Shown piece after piece: positions 51,337 to 59,978 of a stretch of 64,000 nucleotides of DNA. A program made the translations under genes and the position numbers. Below the pieces are notes generated by a model. It was not told the origin of the DNA and did no database searches. It saw only the letters and a list, made by a program, of their open reading frames with translations. The DNA lies in the NCBI GenBank assembly GCA_902800815.1, contig CADCGB010000019.1, forward strand, positions 1 to 64,000, read 5' to 3'. Positions within the stretch are counted from its first letter, which is position 1. The number at the start of each line of letters is the position of its first letter. Source of the stretch: Fibrobacter succinogenes (GTDB lineage: Bacteria > Fibrobacterota > Fibrobacteria > Fibrobacterales > Fibrobacteraceae).

Positions 51337-52359
51337 CTAGTACTTGAAGTTCACGCGGTAGCGGTTGATTTCCTTCACGTGGGCGCCCTTCGCGTTCACG
51401 ATGCCGCGGACTTCCTTGGGCTGCATCTGCGGAGTACGGACCTGCTGGATGGCCATAATTTCGCTACTAGAGGACATCGGCGGGATAAACGGTTCGCTAC
51501 TGGAGGATTCCGGCATGGGGGCAGCGCTGCTGCTTGTTGCAGGTTCGGGTTCGTTATCCTGCGGAACCTGGCCGTTGAAACTTTCCTGGCCCTTGCGGGT
51601 GAGGGCGAGAATCAGCATGCCGTCCTTGGAGTAGATGTTGTTCGGGGTGAGGTCGACGCGGTTGCCGTCGAAGGTCCAGTTGCCCTTGCTCCAGCGGGCG
51701 CTGTTGAACGTGTCGAAGTTGTCGGTCCAGTCGAGCGTGAAGTCGCTGCCATTTTCGCCCTGGCCCGGAGTGTACTTGTAGACCTTGACCCAGTTGATGA
51801 ACTGGAACAGCGGAAGCTTGGATTCGTCGAATTGTCCGACCCATTCGGCGCTTTCAGAAGACCAGATATTGAAGCGGAGGCCCTGGGTGCCGATAAGGTT
51901 TGCTACCTGGTCCTTGGGGTCGTTCACGCCCTTCTCGGTCTTGCGGACTTCGTTGCCGTCCACGGTCCAGCGGACGTAATTCGGGGTCCATTCGAGACCG
52001 TAGGTGTGGAATCCCTGGTCTGCTGCCGGACTGACAGCGTGTTTCTTTTCGCTAGTCTTTTGCGCTCCGGCCCTGCCGGTAATGATGTTGGACTGGAATT
52101 TCTCAGGTTCCTTGCCGAGAACTTCGATGTCGACTTCGACCCAGCGTTCTGCGCTGGCCTGTTCGGAGCCGTTCTGGTAGAGGAACATGGAACTGACTGT
52201 TCCCGAAGCGGCTGCCATTTTCATGCGGGCTTCGAATTTGCCGTACGAGAATTCTTCATTGGTGTAGAGTTCTGCGCCGCTGAAGTCTTTTGCGCTGAGG
52301 GTAGATGCCATGGCTAGTACCGCCAATGTTCCAGTGGTGAGTGTCTTTAGTATGCTCAT
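51337..52359 (-). CDS. GH16 1,3-1,4-beta-glucanase (circularly permuted lichenase)
   Basis: A 340-residue secreted enzyme that cuts mixed-linkage beta-glucan. The signal peptide ends TLSAKDF. Catalytic WVEVDIEVLG gives Glu75, Asp77 and Glu79. The strand block DFTLDWTDNFDTFNSARW, which is N-terminal in Bacillus lichenases, follows the catalytic block here, the known circular permutation of the F. succinogenes enzyme. Two Ser/Pro-rich repeats (SSSSEPFIPPMSSSS) then lead to a basic tail ending RYRVNFKY, also as in that enzyme. I start at the ATG at 52359, six bases after AGGAG; an ATG two codons earlier touches the ribosome site. Followed by a terminator and the GntR gene. Confidence 0.96.
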   Translation of the reverse strand: MSILKTLTTGTLAVLAMASTLSAKDFSGAELYTNEEFSYGKFEARMKMAAASGTVSSMFLYQNGSEQASAERWVEVDIEVLGKEPEKFQSNIITGRAGAQKTSEKKHAVSPAADQGFHTYGLEWTPNYVRWTVDGNEVRKTEKGVNDPKDQVANLIGTQGLRFNIWSSESAEWVGQFDESKLPLFQFINWVKVYKYTPGQGENGSDFTLDWTDNFDTFNSARWSKGNWTFDGNRVDLTPNNIYSKDGMLILALTRKGQESFNGQVPQDNEPEPATSSSAAPMPESSSSEPFIPPMSSSSEIMAIQQVRTPQMQPKEVRGIVNAKGAHVKEINRYRVNFKY

Positions 52360-52541
52360 AATCATCTCCTACCCATACACAACAATGTAAAATAGATTAG
52401 AATCTAGGGCTGCGCAACGCTGTGAAGATTTGAAATGAATAAAGTGTATCAAGTGTGTTAAAAATTCGCCGTTTTTGCGAAATCGCCCGTGTGGGGCGGG
52501 CGCGGGCTAAAAAACTGAACCATTTTTCTATCTTTCGGCTC

Positions 52542-52817
52542 ATGGATTCCCGTATGGAAATAGACGATTGGCGCATGCGTATCGATGAACTCACCGATAC
52601 GATTATCTCGCTTTTGAACAAACGGGCGGAATTCGCGACGGAGATTGGCAAACTCAAGAAAGAGAAGGGCCTGCCGGTGTTCGACGCTGCCCGCGAAGGG
52701 GCGGTGCTTGCCGCTGTTGCCGAGAAGGCGGAGAAGGCGGGTGGACCGCTCCCGCCGGAATCCATCGTGAATATTTTCCGCACGATTATGGAAGAGACCC
52801 GCAAGGTGGAGGAATGA
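52542..52817 (+). CDS. aroQ: chorismate mutase, AroQ type
   Basis: A 91-residue all-helical chorismate mutase that makes prephenate. MRIDELTDTIISLLNKRAEF is the conserved first helix with the catalytic Arg and the N-terminal Asp-Glu pair; GKLKKEKGLPVFDAARE supplies the catalytic Lys and the Arg of the middle segment; PPESIVNIFRTIMEETRK is the last helix. The start is the ATG at 52542 or the one four codons later; neither has a good ribosome site. It overlaps tyrA by four bases, matching the next pathway step. Confidence 0.9.
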   Translation: MDSRMEIDDWRMRIDELTDTIISLLNKRAEFATEIGKLKKEKGLPVFDAAREGAVLAAVAEKAEKAGGPLPPESIVNIFRTIMEETRKVEE

Positions 52818-53998
52818 TGAAACGTATTGCCTTGGTGGGTTTTGGACTTTTGGCGGGCTCCATTGCTTCTGCACTCAAGCAGGCGAAGCGCCCGACGGTC
52901 ATACGCGCGGTGAGTTCGCCCGCGACGCTTGAACGTGCCCGCGAGTTGGAACTTGCGGACGAGTTCTTTGAATACGCGCAGGTGGAGGAGTGGTCTCGCG
53001 ATTGCGACCTGATTCTGCTGTGTGGCCCGATTCTGCATATTTTGAAGACGATTGATGCGCTAGCGCATGTTTCTTGGGTTAAGGAATTAAACGGCGCGGC
53101 GGGTAAAGACTGTGCCGCGAAATTAAACGGCGCCACCTGCCTCGTGAGTGACATTGGTTCTACGAAGGTCGAAATCTGCAAGGCGGGCGTGAAGTTGCCG
53201 GCCCCGTTCAGGTTCGTGGGTAGCCACCCGATGGCCGGTTCCGAGAAGCGCACCTGCGAATTTAACGATCCTGCGATTTTCGAGAACGCCTACTGGTTCG
53301 TGTGCCCGCCCGAGGGCACTGCCGAGAACGTGTACGCGCCGCTTTTGGATCTGGTGAAGTTCCTCGGGGCCTCTGCCGTAGTGTTCCCGCCGGAGCACCA
53401 CGACCGCACCATGGCGTGGGTCTCTCACATGCCGCAGATGCTGAGTTCTACGCTGGCGGCAAGTATCCCTGATCGCCTGCTGAGCCACAACTACCAGCAC
53501 TACGCGGGCCGCGCCTTCCGCGACATGACGCGCATTGCCGCGAGCGGGTGGGCGATGTGGCACGATATTGCTGTCACCAACCGTGACGAGACGGTGCGTG
53601 CCCTGACCGAGGTGCGCGATGGCGTGAACGCGACTATCGAGGCGATGCAGAAACTCGACGTGGTGAAGGATGGCAAGCCTGCGGACGGCGACAAATCCGA
53701 TTCGCTCGAAGGAATTTTCAAGGCGGGCAACGCCGGCCGGGCAAGCCTATTTGCGCCGGGCCGTAATGCCGCTGCTGCATTCTTTGAAGTTACGGTGCCG
53801 CTCAAGGACAAGCCGGGTGCACTCTTGAGTGTGTTGCAGCCGCTTGCCGAAGAGGGGCTCAACATTCGCGATATTGAACTCATGAAGGTCCGCGAGAACG
53901 TGGCGGGCACATTGCTGATTGCCTTCAAGACCGAGGACGAGGCCGCCCGCGCGGTCAAACTGCTCCGTTACCTGGGTTACGAAGTTAAGGAACGATAA
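52814..53998 (+). CDS. tyrA: prephenate dehydrogenase with ACT domain
   Basis: Oxidises prephenate to 4-hydroxyphenylpyruvate for tyrosine synthesis. The 394-residue protein has the NAD(P) fold (ALVGFGLLAGSIA), SDIGSTKVEI, the active-site VGSHPMAGSEKRT with catalytic His, and HHDRTMAWVSHMPQ. A C-terminal ACT domain (about 315-394: FFEVTVPLKDKPGALLSVLQ) suggests feedback control by tyrosine. An insert KELNGAAGKDCAAKLNGAT at about residues 89-107, coded by short repeats, lies in the loop before the SDIGS strand. It overlaps aroQ by ATGA and the next gene by TAATG. Confidence 0.93.
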   Translation: MMKRIALVGFGLLAGSIASALKQAKRPTVIRAVSSPATLERARELELADEFFEYAQVEEWSRDCDLILLCGPILHILKTIDALAHVSWVKELNGAAGKDCAAKLNGATCLVSDIGSTKVEICKAGVKLPAPFRFVGSHPMAGSEKRTCEFNDPAIFENAYWFVCPPEGTAENVYAPLLDLVKFLGASAVVFPPEHHDRTMAWVSHMPQMLSSTLAASIPDRLLSHNYQHYAGRAFRDMTRIAASGWAMWHDIAVTNRDETVRALTEVRDGVNATIEAMQKLDVVKDGKPADGDKSDSLEGIFKAGNAGRASLFAPGRNAAAAFFEVTVPLKDKPGALLSVLQPLAEEGLNIRDIELMKVRENVAGTLLIAFKTEDEAARAVKLLRYLGYEVKER

Positions 53999-55371
53999 TG
54001 GAATTTGCGTTGAATCCCGACAGGGAACGGATGGACCTTACGCTTTTGATGGGCCTGCTGGTAAACGGGCGCACCGTGCTCGACGATTTTGCCTGGGCTA
54101 GTGGTTCAGAACGTTTTGCGCAGGCTCTCGCTGAATTTGGTCTCCGCTACGAACTGCACGGGCACCAACTGGTGCTTGATGGCAGGGGTTTCCAGTATAC
54201 GCTCCCGTCGGTGCTTCCGTATGATTTCCCGGAGCAGGAGAACGTCTTGTTGTGGACGCTCGCGAGCAAGGACCCCGAGCAGGTCTACACGGTTTCTGCC
54301 GAACCCGACAGGGAAGGCATCGAGAAGATTGTCTCCGTAAAGGAGATGCTCCTCAAGTATTTCAAGCTGGCAGTGGAATCCGATGGCCCCGCGAAGTTCG
54401 TGTTCCGCTTTGCCCCCGAGGAACCTGCCCTCAAGAAGGATTCGCTCGGGAACGTGCCGTTTATTATGCGCAACAGGGTGCTGTTGCGCACGCTGGTGCG
54501 TGGCGAGTACGTGAGTTTTGAGGAACGCTCGCTCGTTCATGACCAGTGGACGAAGATGCTCATGTACTTTGGCGTGCCCCTCCGTTACGAGGGGCGCGGC
54601 ATGGAGCAGTTGAGTGAGTTCGAGCGCCGCCTGATGATGGCGCAGGGTAAGAAGATTGAACGCACCCAGATGACGGAACTTTCCGAGACCCGCGTGATTA
54701 CCGGGCGCGACTACTACGTGCCGGGCGATACGACCGAGGCGACGGCCTTTGCCCTGCTGACGACCATCGGCAAGGTGCCCAAGGGCAACGTGGTGAAACT
54801 CCTGAACGTGGACCTGAACAGCACCCGCGCGGGGGCGCTTACTTGCCTCAAGCGCATGGGCGCGAACATCGAGACTGTGACCCGCAGGGAAAAGTTCGGC
54901 GACGTGTACGGCGATGTGGAAATCTACCCGATGGAAGCGGGCAAGCGGCTGCAGGGCAGGCGCTTTGGCGAAGATACCATCGCGACATCGCTTTCGGAAT
55001 ATGCGTTCCTGGCGGTGGCGGCATGTTTTGCCGAGGGCGAGACCATCCTCCGTATCCCGAAGGAAATCCGCTCCCAGATGCGCGTTGCTAATGACTTTTT
55101 GGCAGAGAACCTGCGTAAGACCGGCGTGGAAGTCGGTGTGTACGATGATGGGCTTGTCATTCGCGGGATGGAAACTATCGTGAACGGCAGTGACTTTGAC
55201 GGTGGAAATTCTCCCGAGGCGGGCCTTGCACTCAGCGTGCTTTCGATTGCGCTCGAGAACGATGAACCCGTCAAGAATGCGTACGCTGTCGAGGCGATGT
55301 TCCCGGGCGTTGTCGAAAAGTTGAAACAGGTGCTTGTCGCCGAGGCTCCCGCGAACGAGGGCAAGGAATAG
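53998..55371 (+). CDS. EPSP-synthase-like protein, degenerate active site
   Basis: A 457-residue protein of the EPSP synthase/MurA fold. The second half has good family motifs: VPGDTTEATAFALL, LNSTRAGALTCLKRMGANIE, FGDVYGDVEIYP. The first half does not: the PGDKSxSxR loop near the N-terminus, with the Lys that binds phosphoenolpyruvate, reads NPDRERMDLTLLMGLL, and the GNAGTxxR motif is missing (PEQENVLLWTLASKD). It is translated with tyrA and sits in a chorismate-prephenate operon, so an aromatic role is likely, but as a normal 3-phosphoshikimate carboxyvinyltransferase it is doubtful. A canonical aroA may exist elsewhere. Confidence 0.8.
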   Translation: MEFALNPDRERMDLTLLMGLLVNGRTVLDDFAWASGSERFAQALAEFGLRYELHGHQLVLDGRGFQYTLPSVLPYDFPEQENVLLWTLASKDPEQVYTVSAEPDREGIEKIVSVKEMLLKYFKLAVESDGPAKFVFRFAPEEPALKKDSLGNVPFIMRNRVLLRTLVRGEYVSFEERSLVHDQWTKMLMYFGVPLRYEGRGMEQLSEFERRLMMAQGKKIERTQMTELSETRVITGRDYYVPGDTTEATAFALLTTIGKVPKGNVVKLLNVDLNSTRAGALTCLKRMGANIETVTRREKFGDVYGDVEIYPMEAGKRLQGRRFGEDTIATSLSEYAFLAVAACFAEGETILRIPKEIRSQMRVANDFLAENLRKTGVEVGVYDDGLVIRGMETIVNGSDFDGGNSPEAGLALSVLSIALENDEPVKNAYAVEAMFPGVVEKLKQVLVAEAPANEGKE

Positions 55372-55381
55372 GGGAGGGACC

Positions 55382-56263
55382 ATGAAGAAGTTTTCGAAAA
55401 TCGGAATCGTCGGTTTCAAGGACAAGAGTGCGGATCTCGCGAATGCGCTCGACCAGATTGCGGTCTGGGCCGCGGCGCACCCGAAGGTGGAATTCTTTGC
55501 GCTTGATTCCCTGAAGGGACTTGCCAAGAAGCCGATTCACGTGATCAAAGAATCCGGGCTTTCGCGCATGGACCTGCTTCTCGCTATCGGCGGGGACGGT
55601 ACGGTGCTTTCGGCGGCGCATATCGCGCTCGGGCACAACATTCCCATACTTGGGGTGAATGCGGGTCGCGTGGGGTTCCTTGCCGAAAGTCGCGTGGAAG
55701 GCCTTGCAAAGACGCTCGATGACCTGCTTGCGGGTGACTTTTCTACCCGCGAACGCATGATGATTGACGCTGTCGTTTATCGCGGTCGCAAGGTGGTCGC
55801 AAAACAGACGGTCTTGAACGAGGTTCATATCCGTGCGCACATGCCCGACCGCATGGTGAACGTGAATGTGGCCTACAACGGCACCTGCCTTACCGAATAT
55901 TGGGCTGATTCCTTGCTGGTTTCTACACCGACGGGTTCTACCGCCTATAACCTCGCGGCGGGTGGCCCCATCATCCACCCGAGCACTCCTGCCGTCGTGC
56001 TCACGCCCGTCGCTCCCAGTAGTCTCTCCGTGCGCCCGCTCGTGCTTTCGCTTACCGACAAGAAACTCGAGATTGTCTCTGCGGTAGAGCGCCCGCTCGA
56101 CCTCGTGTTCGATGGCCGTACCGCCTACGAGATGAAGGTGGGCGAGAAGGTCGTGCTGAGCGAGTGCAAGGCCGTGACGACGTTTATCCGCATGCGCCAT
56201 ACGGGATTCGTCGGAGCCCTCCGTGAGAAGTTGGGATGGACCGGTAAACCGCGTCTCGCTTAA
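55382..56263 (+). CDS. nadK: NAD kinase
   Basis: Phosphorylates NAD to NADP with ATP or polyphosphate. The 293-residue protein has the GGDG motif (LLAIGGDGTVLSAAH), GVNAGRVGFLAE, the NEVHIRA segment and STPTGSTAYNLAAGGPII. I start at the ATG at 55382, behind GGGAGGG; an upstream in-frame start overlaps the previous gene and adds nothing conserved. Ten bases separate it from the EPSP-like gene, so it closes that operon and may supply NADP for reductive synthesis. Confidence 0.95.
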   Translation: MKKFSKIGIVGFKDKSADLANALDQIAVWAAAHPKVEFFALDSLKGLAKKPIHVIKESGLSRMDLLLAIGGDGTVLSAAHIALGHNIPILGVNAGRVGFLAESRVEGLAKTLDDLLAGDFSTRERMMIDAVVYRGRKVVAKQTVLNEVHIRAHMPDRMVNVNVAYNGTCLTEYWADSLLVSTPTGSTAYNLAAGGPIIHPSTPAVVLTPVAPSSLSVRPLVLSLTDKKLEIVSAVERPLDLVFDGRTAYEMKVGEKVVLSECKAVTTFIRMRHTGFVGALREKLGWTGKPRLA

Positions 56264-56450
56264 CCATATAATGTTTGCTTCAAGGAGTTCTTCGCACACT
56301 CTAATGCGACCGCTCGTTCGTCATCTCAGATGAAGAACCTCCGTTTTCTCACTCGCTTTCGCCATCACGACTCGTTGATACGAGTCGCTTTTGGCTCACA
56401 CTCACACTTCGTTCCAGTGTTCTCTTTGCGAAGTGTTCCACTATGCTAAA
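56264..56450. repeat. non-coding gap rich in inverted repeats
   Basis: About 190 bases with no gene. It holds a perfect 8-base hairpin, cgactcgt-tgat-acgagtcg (56368-56387) followed by CTTTTGG, which may end the nadK transcript, and a smaller one, acact / agtgt (56404-56420). Segments such as ctcactcgctttcgcc look like repeat-family sequence. Confidence 0.5.
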
Positions 56451-56457
56451 AAAATAC

Positions 56458-56463
56458 TATATT
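56458..56463 (+). promoter_or_regulatory. -10 element TATATT before the small paralogue pair
   Basis: TATATT ends 7 bases before the ATG at 56471, so the message is probably leaderless. Confidence 0.5.
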
Positions 56464-56470
56464 CAGTTAT

Positions 56471-56896
56471 ATGAAATTTCTGCGCTCTTTGTTTTATGTC
56501 TTGTTGATGGCTTTCGTGTGCCATGCCGGTGAGGTTGCCGACAAGCAGATGGAGCAGTTTACAAAGTTCCTCAAGAAGGCTCAGTACAAAGAGGCTGCCT
56601 CTGCATTGCTGGAATACGTGGATATGGGTGAAGAACAGAGGCCTGTGAACATTGCTCAGTATGCAGGTCATTTCAGCACCTTCATCAAGCAGCATGGCAA
56701 GGTGCTGAACCATACGAAATTGCGTACGCGCCGCCTCGCCAAGAATGACGACGAGACCGTTTACCAGATTAATTGCGACAAGTCCGCATGGCTTGTAATG
56801 ATAAGGGAATATGTTTCCCCAAGTGGTAAGAGTTTTTTCTGGGAACTTGAGGTGCTTACGGAAGAAGATGTCTTCAAGTTTTATGAAAGAAAATAA
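56471..56896 (+). CDS. small secreted protein, paralogue 1
   Basis: A 141-residue exported protein of unknown function with signal peptide MKFLRSLFYVLLMAFVCHAG. The mature part begins with two helices (MEQFTKFLKKAQYKEAASAL) and ends in a beta-rich half (ETVYQINCDKSAWLVMIREY), a layout like small NTF2-type folds. It is the same length as, and aligns over its whole mature region with, the protein at 56909 (CDKSAWLVMIREY against CEKNAWVIELTEY). A 12-base gap with AAAAGGAGG links the pair. Confidence 0.72.
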   Translation: MKFLRSLFYVLLMAFVCHAGEVADKQMEQFTKFLKKAQYKEAASALLEYVDMGEEQRPVNIAQYAGHFSTFIKQHGKVLNHTKLRTRRLAKNDDETVYQINCDKSAWLVMIREYVSPSGKSFFWELEVLTEEDVFKFYERK

Positions 56897-56908
56897 AAAG
56901 GAGGCCCC

Positions 56909-57334
56909 ATGAGAATCAAGTCAATAATCCTTACCCTGTTGCTCTGTTCCTTCGCATTTGCTGGCCCGCATTCCAGCGAGTGTGTCAAGAAGATGGTCGA
57001 TTTTCTGAAGGCTGAAAAATACGATAAGGCCTTCGATGCCGTGCTTGACGAGAGCCCCTTCATCAAGGGTAACGTGAACGTCACGAATATCAAGATGCAG
57101 TACACCACGGTGTTTCAGAATATCGCGGCGCAGTATGGCAAGCCCGTGGGCTTCGAGATTCTCGGTACAAAGACGGTCGGCACGCTCGAACGTACCGGAT
57201 TCCTTATCCAGTGCGAAAAGAATGCCTGGGTTATCGAGCTCACGGAATACAATAATCCTGTATCCAAGAAGCAGTACATCGTGAACTTCAAGGTCGTTGA
57301 CGAGAGCGAAGCGTTCTCCCGCTACGGCGTGTAA
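56909..57334 (+). CDS. small secreted protein, paralogue 2
   Basis: A 141-residue exported protein, signal peptide MRIKSIILTLLLCSFAFAGP. It shares with the upstream protein the helical FLKAEKYDKAFDAVL segment, the conserved central KxxGFEILGTKTVG position and the CEKNAWVIELTEYN strand, so the two are tandem duplicates that have diverged. AAAGGAGG precedes the ATG by a proper distance. The fold may be NTF2-like; no function can be assigned. A bidirectional terminator follows. Confidence 0.75.
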   Translation: MRIKSIILTLLLCSFAFAGPHSSECVKKMVDFLKAEKYDKAFDAVLDESPFIKGNVNVTNIKMQYTTVFQNIAAQYGKPVGFEILGTKTVGTLERTGFLIQCEKNAWVIELTEYNNPVSKKQYIVNFKVVDESEAFSRYGV

Positions 57335-57351
57335 TGACTGTTGCAAATTGA

Positions 57352-57385
57352 AAATCCTCGCAGGTTGCCTGCGGGGATTTCTTTA
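57352..57385. terminator. terminator between convergent genes
   Basis: aaatcctcgcagg / cctgcggggattt stem with a TTG loop (57352-57380), T-rich on the plus strand (TTTCTTT) and on the minus strand (TTTTC). A second stem, cgcgcgg / ccgcgcg (about 57396-57415), lies next to the parC stop. Confidence 0.75.
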
Positions 57386-57422
57386 AAGGGTGCTTCGCGC
57401 GGTTTAACCCGCGCGATTTCCG

Positions 57423-59957
57423 TTAGAACAGTGTCGGGTCTTCGGGTTCGGCGTTCGCATCGTCGCTCGTGCCGTCGTCAAAGCTGTCCGGCGGAGTGAT
57501 GCGGCTCGTGCGCTTGACCTTCTTCGCGGTGAACTTGCTGCCAAGCGCCTTGTAGCTCTTGATGTCGGCGACTTCGGTCAGGTCGAGTTCTTCCTTCTGG
57601 ACTTCGCGGCCCACCTGGTATTCCATGAGCTGGCGAGCGTCCTCGGTGGCGAAGAATTCAATCATCTGCGAATCCTTGTGGTCGCTGATGAGGCTGAATT
57701 CCGTCGTCATGGGACAGCCTTCCAAATTGAAGCGCTTCACCATGTAGTTGAAGTTGCCTCCCTCGAAGTACAGCACGGTAAATACCTGCGCGGGGTCGAA
57801 CTTGTGGACGTATTTCACGCCAGTACCCACGAGAATCGGGTCGGCCATGTCGTGCACGCGGGCCGTACCGTTCTCCTTCACGATAAGGATCTTGTCCTTC
57901 TCGCCGAATTCGCCGATGCGGTCGCCCTTCTTCTGCGTGCTGATGAGGCCGCTGGGGGCATCGAAGTAGAGTACGCGCGCCCCGAGGGTGCTCACGCCCT
58001 TGCGGATGCGCTTGACACTCTTGACCGGGTACTTGGTGACAATGTTGCCCATGGCGCCGCGGCCCTTCACCTCGATGGAACTGAAGTCCACTTCGAAGTT
58101 GAGCTTGGTGCGCGGGCGCGGCTTGAGAGTCACTTCCACGACTTCGGCTTCGCCGTTCATGTTGCTGGAGAGGTAAAGCAGGCGGCTACCGGGCTTGTTC
58201 TTGCCCATGAAGTAGTCCTTGTCGCGGGTCACGCCGCCCACGTTGAATCGCTTGATGTAGGCCGTGCCTTCCTTGCCGTCCTGGTGGATGACGTTGTAGA
58301 TGTGGCGTTCGTCGTCCTTGTTGAACTTCTCGACGAGCACGATGTTCTTGCCCACGAAGTCCTTGTCGGAGACCTTCACGACCTTGAAACTGCCGTCGGC
58401 CTTGAACACGATGAGGTCGTCGTACTCGGAGACGTCGAAGAGGTATTCTTCCTTCTTCATGCCCGTGCCGAGGAAGCCTTCCTTGCGGTTCACGTAGAGT
58501 TTCTGGTTCGCGAGAGCCACGTGCACGGCGCTTACCTGGCCGAATTCCGCGATTTCCGTCTTGCGGTCGCGACCTTCGCCGTACTTCTTCAAAATGTTCT
58601 TGAAGTAGTTCACGGCGTAGTCGGTGAGGTGTTCCTTGTTGTAGTTCACTTCCTCGATCTTCTTGTCGAGTTCTTCGAGGAATTCGTCGGCCTTCTTGCG
58701 GTCAAAGCGGCTGATGCGGCGCACCGGGATTTCGGCGAGCTTGAGGATTTCTTCGCGGGTCACTTCGCGGCGGAGCTTGCGCACGTAGGGCTTCAAGCCT
58801 TCGTCAATCAGCTGGACCATCTCGTCGTGGGTCTTGGCCTTCTTGATGACCTCGTAGACTTCCTTCTCGATGAAGATCTTCTCGAGGCTCGTCATGTGCC
58901 ACTGGTCCTGCAGGTGCTTGAGCTCGTTGTCGAGTTCCCAGTCGAGCAGATGCACGGTGTGGTCGGTGCTGAGCTTCAAAAGTTCGGTCGTGTTGCTGAA
59001 GCGCGGCTTCTTGTCGATAATCACGCAGCTGTTCGCGGCCAAAGTCGTCTGGCAGTCGGTAAACGCGTAGAGCGCGTCCATCACGACTTGCGGGTCAGAA
59101 CCGGCCTGCAGGTGGATCTGAATTTCCACGTTTTCGGTGGTGTGGTCCACAATCTGCTTGATCTTGATTTTGCCTTTGTCGTTGGCCGCCACGATGGAGT
59201 CGATAAGGCTATCCGTGGTGGTGCCGAAGGGAATTTCGCGGATGACGAGCGTCTTGTTGTCGAGCTTCTCGATTTTTGCACGGACCTTGAGGCGTCCGCC
59301 GCGTTCGCCGTCGTTGTATTCGCTAACGTCGATGATGCCGCCCGTGTAGAAGTCCGGGTACAGCGTGAACTTGCGGCCGCGCAGGTAGTCGATGCTCGCC
59401 TGGCACAGTTCCTTGAAGTTATGGGGGAGGATGGTGGTGGAAAGGCCCACCGCGATGCCGTCCACGCCCTGCGCCAACAGGATCGGGAACTTTGCGGGGA
59501 GCGTCACCGGTTCCTTGGAACGGCCGTCGTAGTTCGGAATCCATTCCGTAGTCTCGGGGTTGAACATCACGTCGAGCGCAAATTCGCTGAGCTTGCCTTC
59601 GATGTAACGCGGGGCTGCGGCCTCGTCGCCCGTAAGCGGGTTACCCCAGTTACCTTGCGGCTCGATAAGCAGGTTCTTCTGGCCCATGTTCACGAGGGCC
59701 GTGTAGATGGATGCGTCGCCATGCGGGTGGTAGTGCATGGTGTCGCCCACGATGCCCGCCACCTTGTGGAAGCTGCCGTCGTGCATCTCGTACATGGTAT
59801 GCAGAATGCGGCGCTGCACCGGCTTGAGGCCGTCCTCGAAGTAGGGCACGGCGCGGTCGAGAATCGTATAGCTCGCGTAGTCCAGGAACCAGCCGTTGTA
59901 CAGCTTTTCCAGGTGGTTTACGTTCGAAAGTCCTAATGTTTTCTGTTCTTCGTCCAT
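57423..59957 (-). CDS. parC: DNA topoisomerase IV subunit A
   Basis: Breakage-rejoining subunit of a type IIA topoisomerase that decatenates chromosomes. The 844-residue protein has DGLKPVQRRILH, DTMHYHPHGDASIY and the catalytic Tyr118 in AAAPRYIEG. The C-terminal part is a beta-pinwheel that lacks the GyrA box QRRGGKG as far as I can see, which fits ParC rather than GyrA; Bacteroidetes-like ParC proteins have similar length. The tail is acidic (DDGTSDDANAEPEDPTLF). It lies 21 bases downstream of parE and is cotranscribed. Confidence 0.92.
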   Translation of the reverse strand: MDEEQKTLGLSNVNHLEKLYNGWFLDYASYTILDRAVPYFEDGLKPVQRRILHTMYEMHDGSFHKVAGIVGDTMHYHPHGDASIYTALVNMGQKNLLIEPQGNWGNPLTGDEAAAPRYIEGKLSEFALDVMFNPETTEWIPNYDGRSKEPVTLPAKFPILLAQGVDGIAVGLSTTILPHNFKELCQASIDYLRGRKFTLYPDFYTGGIIDVSEYNDGERGGRLKVRAKIEKLDNKTLVIREIPFGTTTDSLIDSIVAANDKGKIKIKQIVDHTTENVEIQIHLQAGSDPQVVMDALYAFTDCQTTLAANSCVIIDKKPRFSNTTELLKLSTDHTVHLLDWELDNELKHLQDQWHMTSLEKIFIEKEVYEVIKKAKTHDEMVQLIDEGLKPYVRKLRREVTREEILKLAEIPVRRISRFDRKKADEFLEELDKKIEEVNYNKEHLTDYAVNYFKNILKKYGEGRDRKTEIAEFGQVSAVHVALANQKLYVNRKEGFLGTGMKKEEYLFDVSEYDDLIVFKADGSFKVVKVSDKDFVGKNIVLVEKFNKDDERHIYNVIHQDGKEGTAYIKRFNVGGVTRDKDYFMGKNKPGSRLLYLSSNMNGEAEVVEVTLKPRPRTKLNFEVDFSSIEVKGRGAMGNIVTKYPVKSVKRIRKGVSTLGARVLYFDAPSGLISTQKKGDRIGEFGEKDKILIVKENGTARVHDMADPILVGTGVKYVHKFDPAQVFTVLYFEGGNFNYMVKRFNLEGCPMTTEFSLISDHKDSQMIEFFATEDARQLMEYQVGREVQKEELDLTEVADIKSYKALGSKFTAKKVKRTSRITPPDSFDDGTSDDANAEPEDPTLF

Positions 59958-59978
59958 GATCTAGCCTTGTCGCGCCTA

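Noticed and set aside
57423..59957. GyrA rather than ParC
   Set aside because: The GyrA box is not seen and the partner upstream is a 616-residue ParE-length protein; certainty would need the genome's true gyrA.
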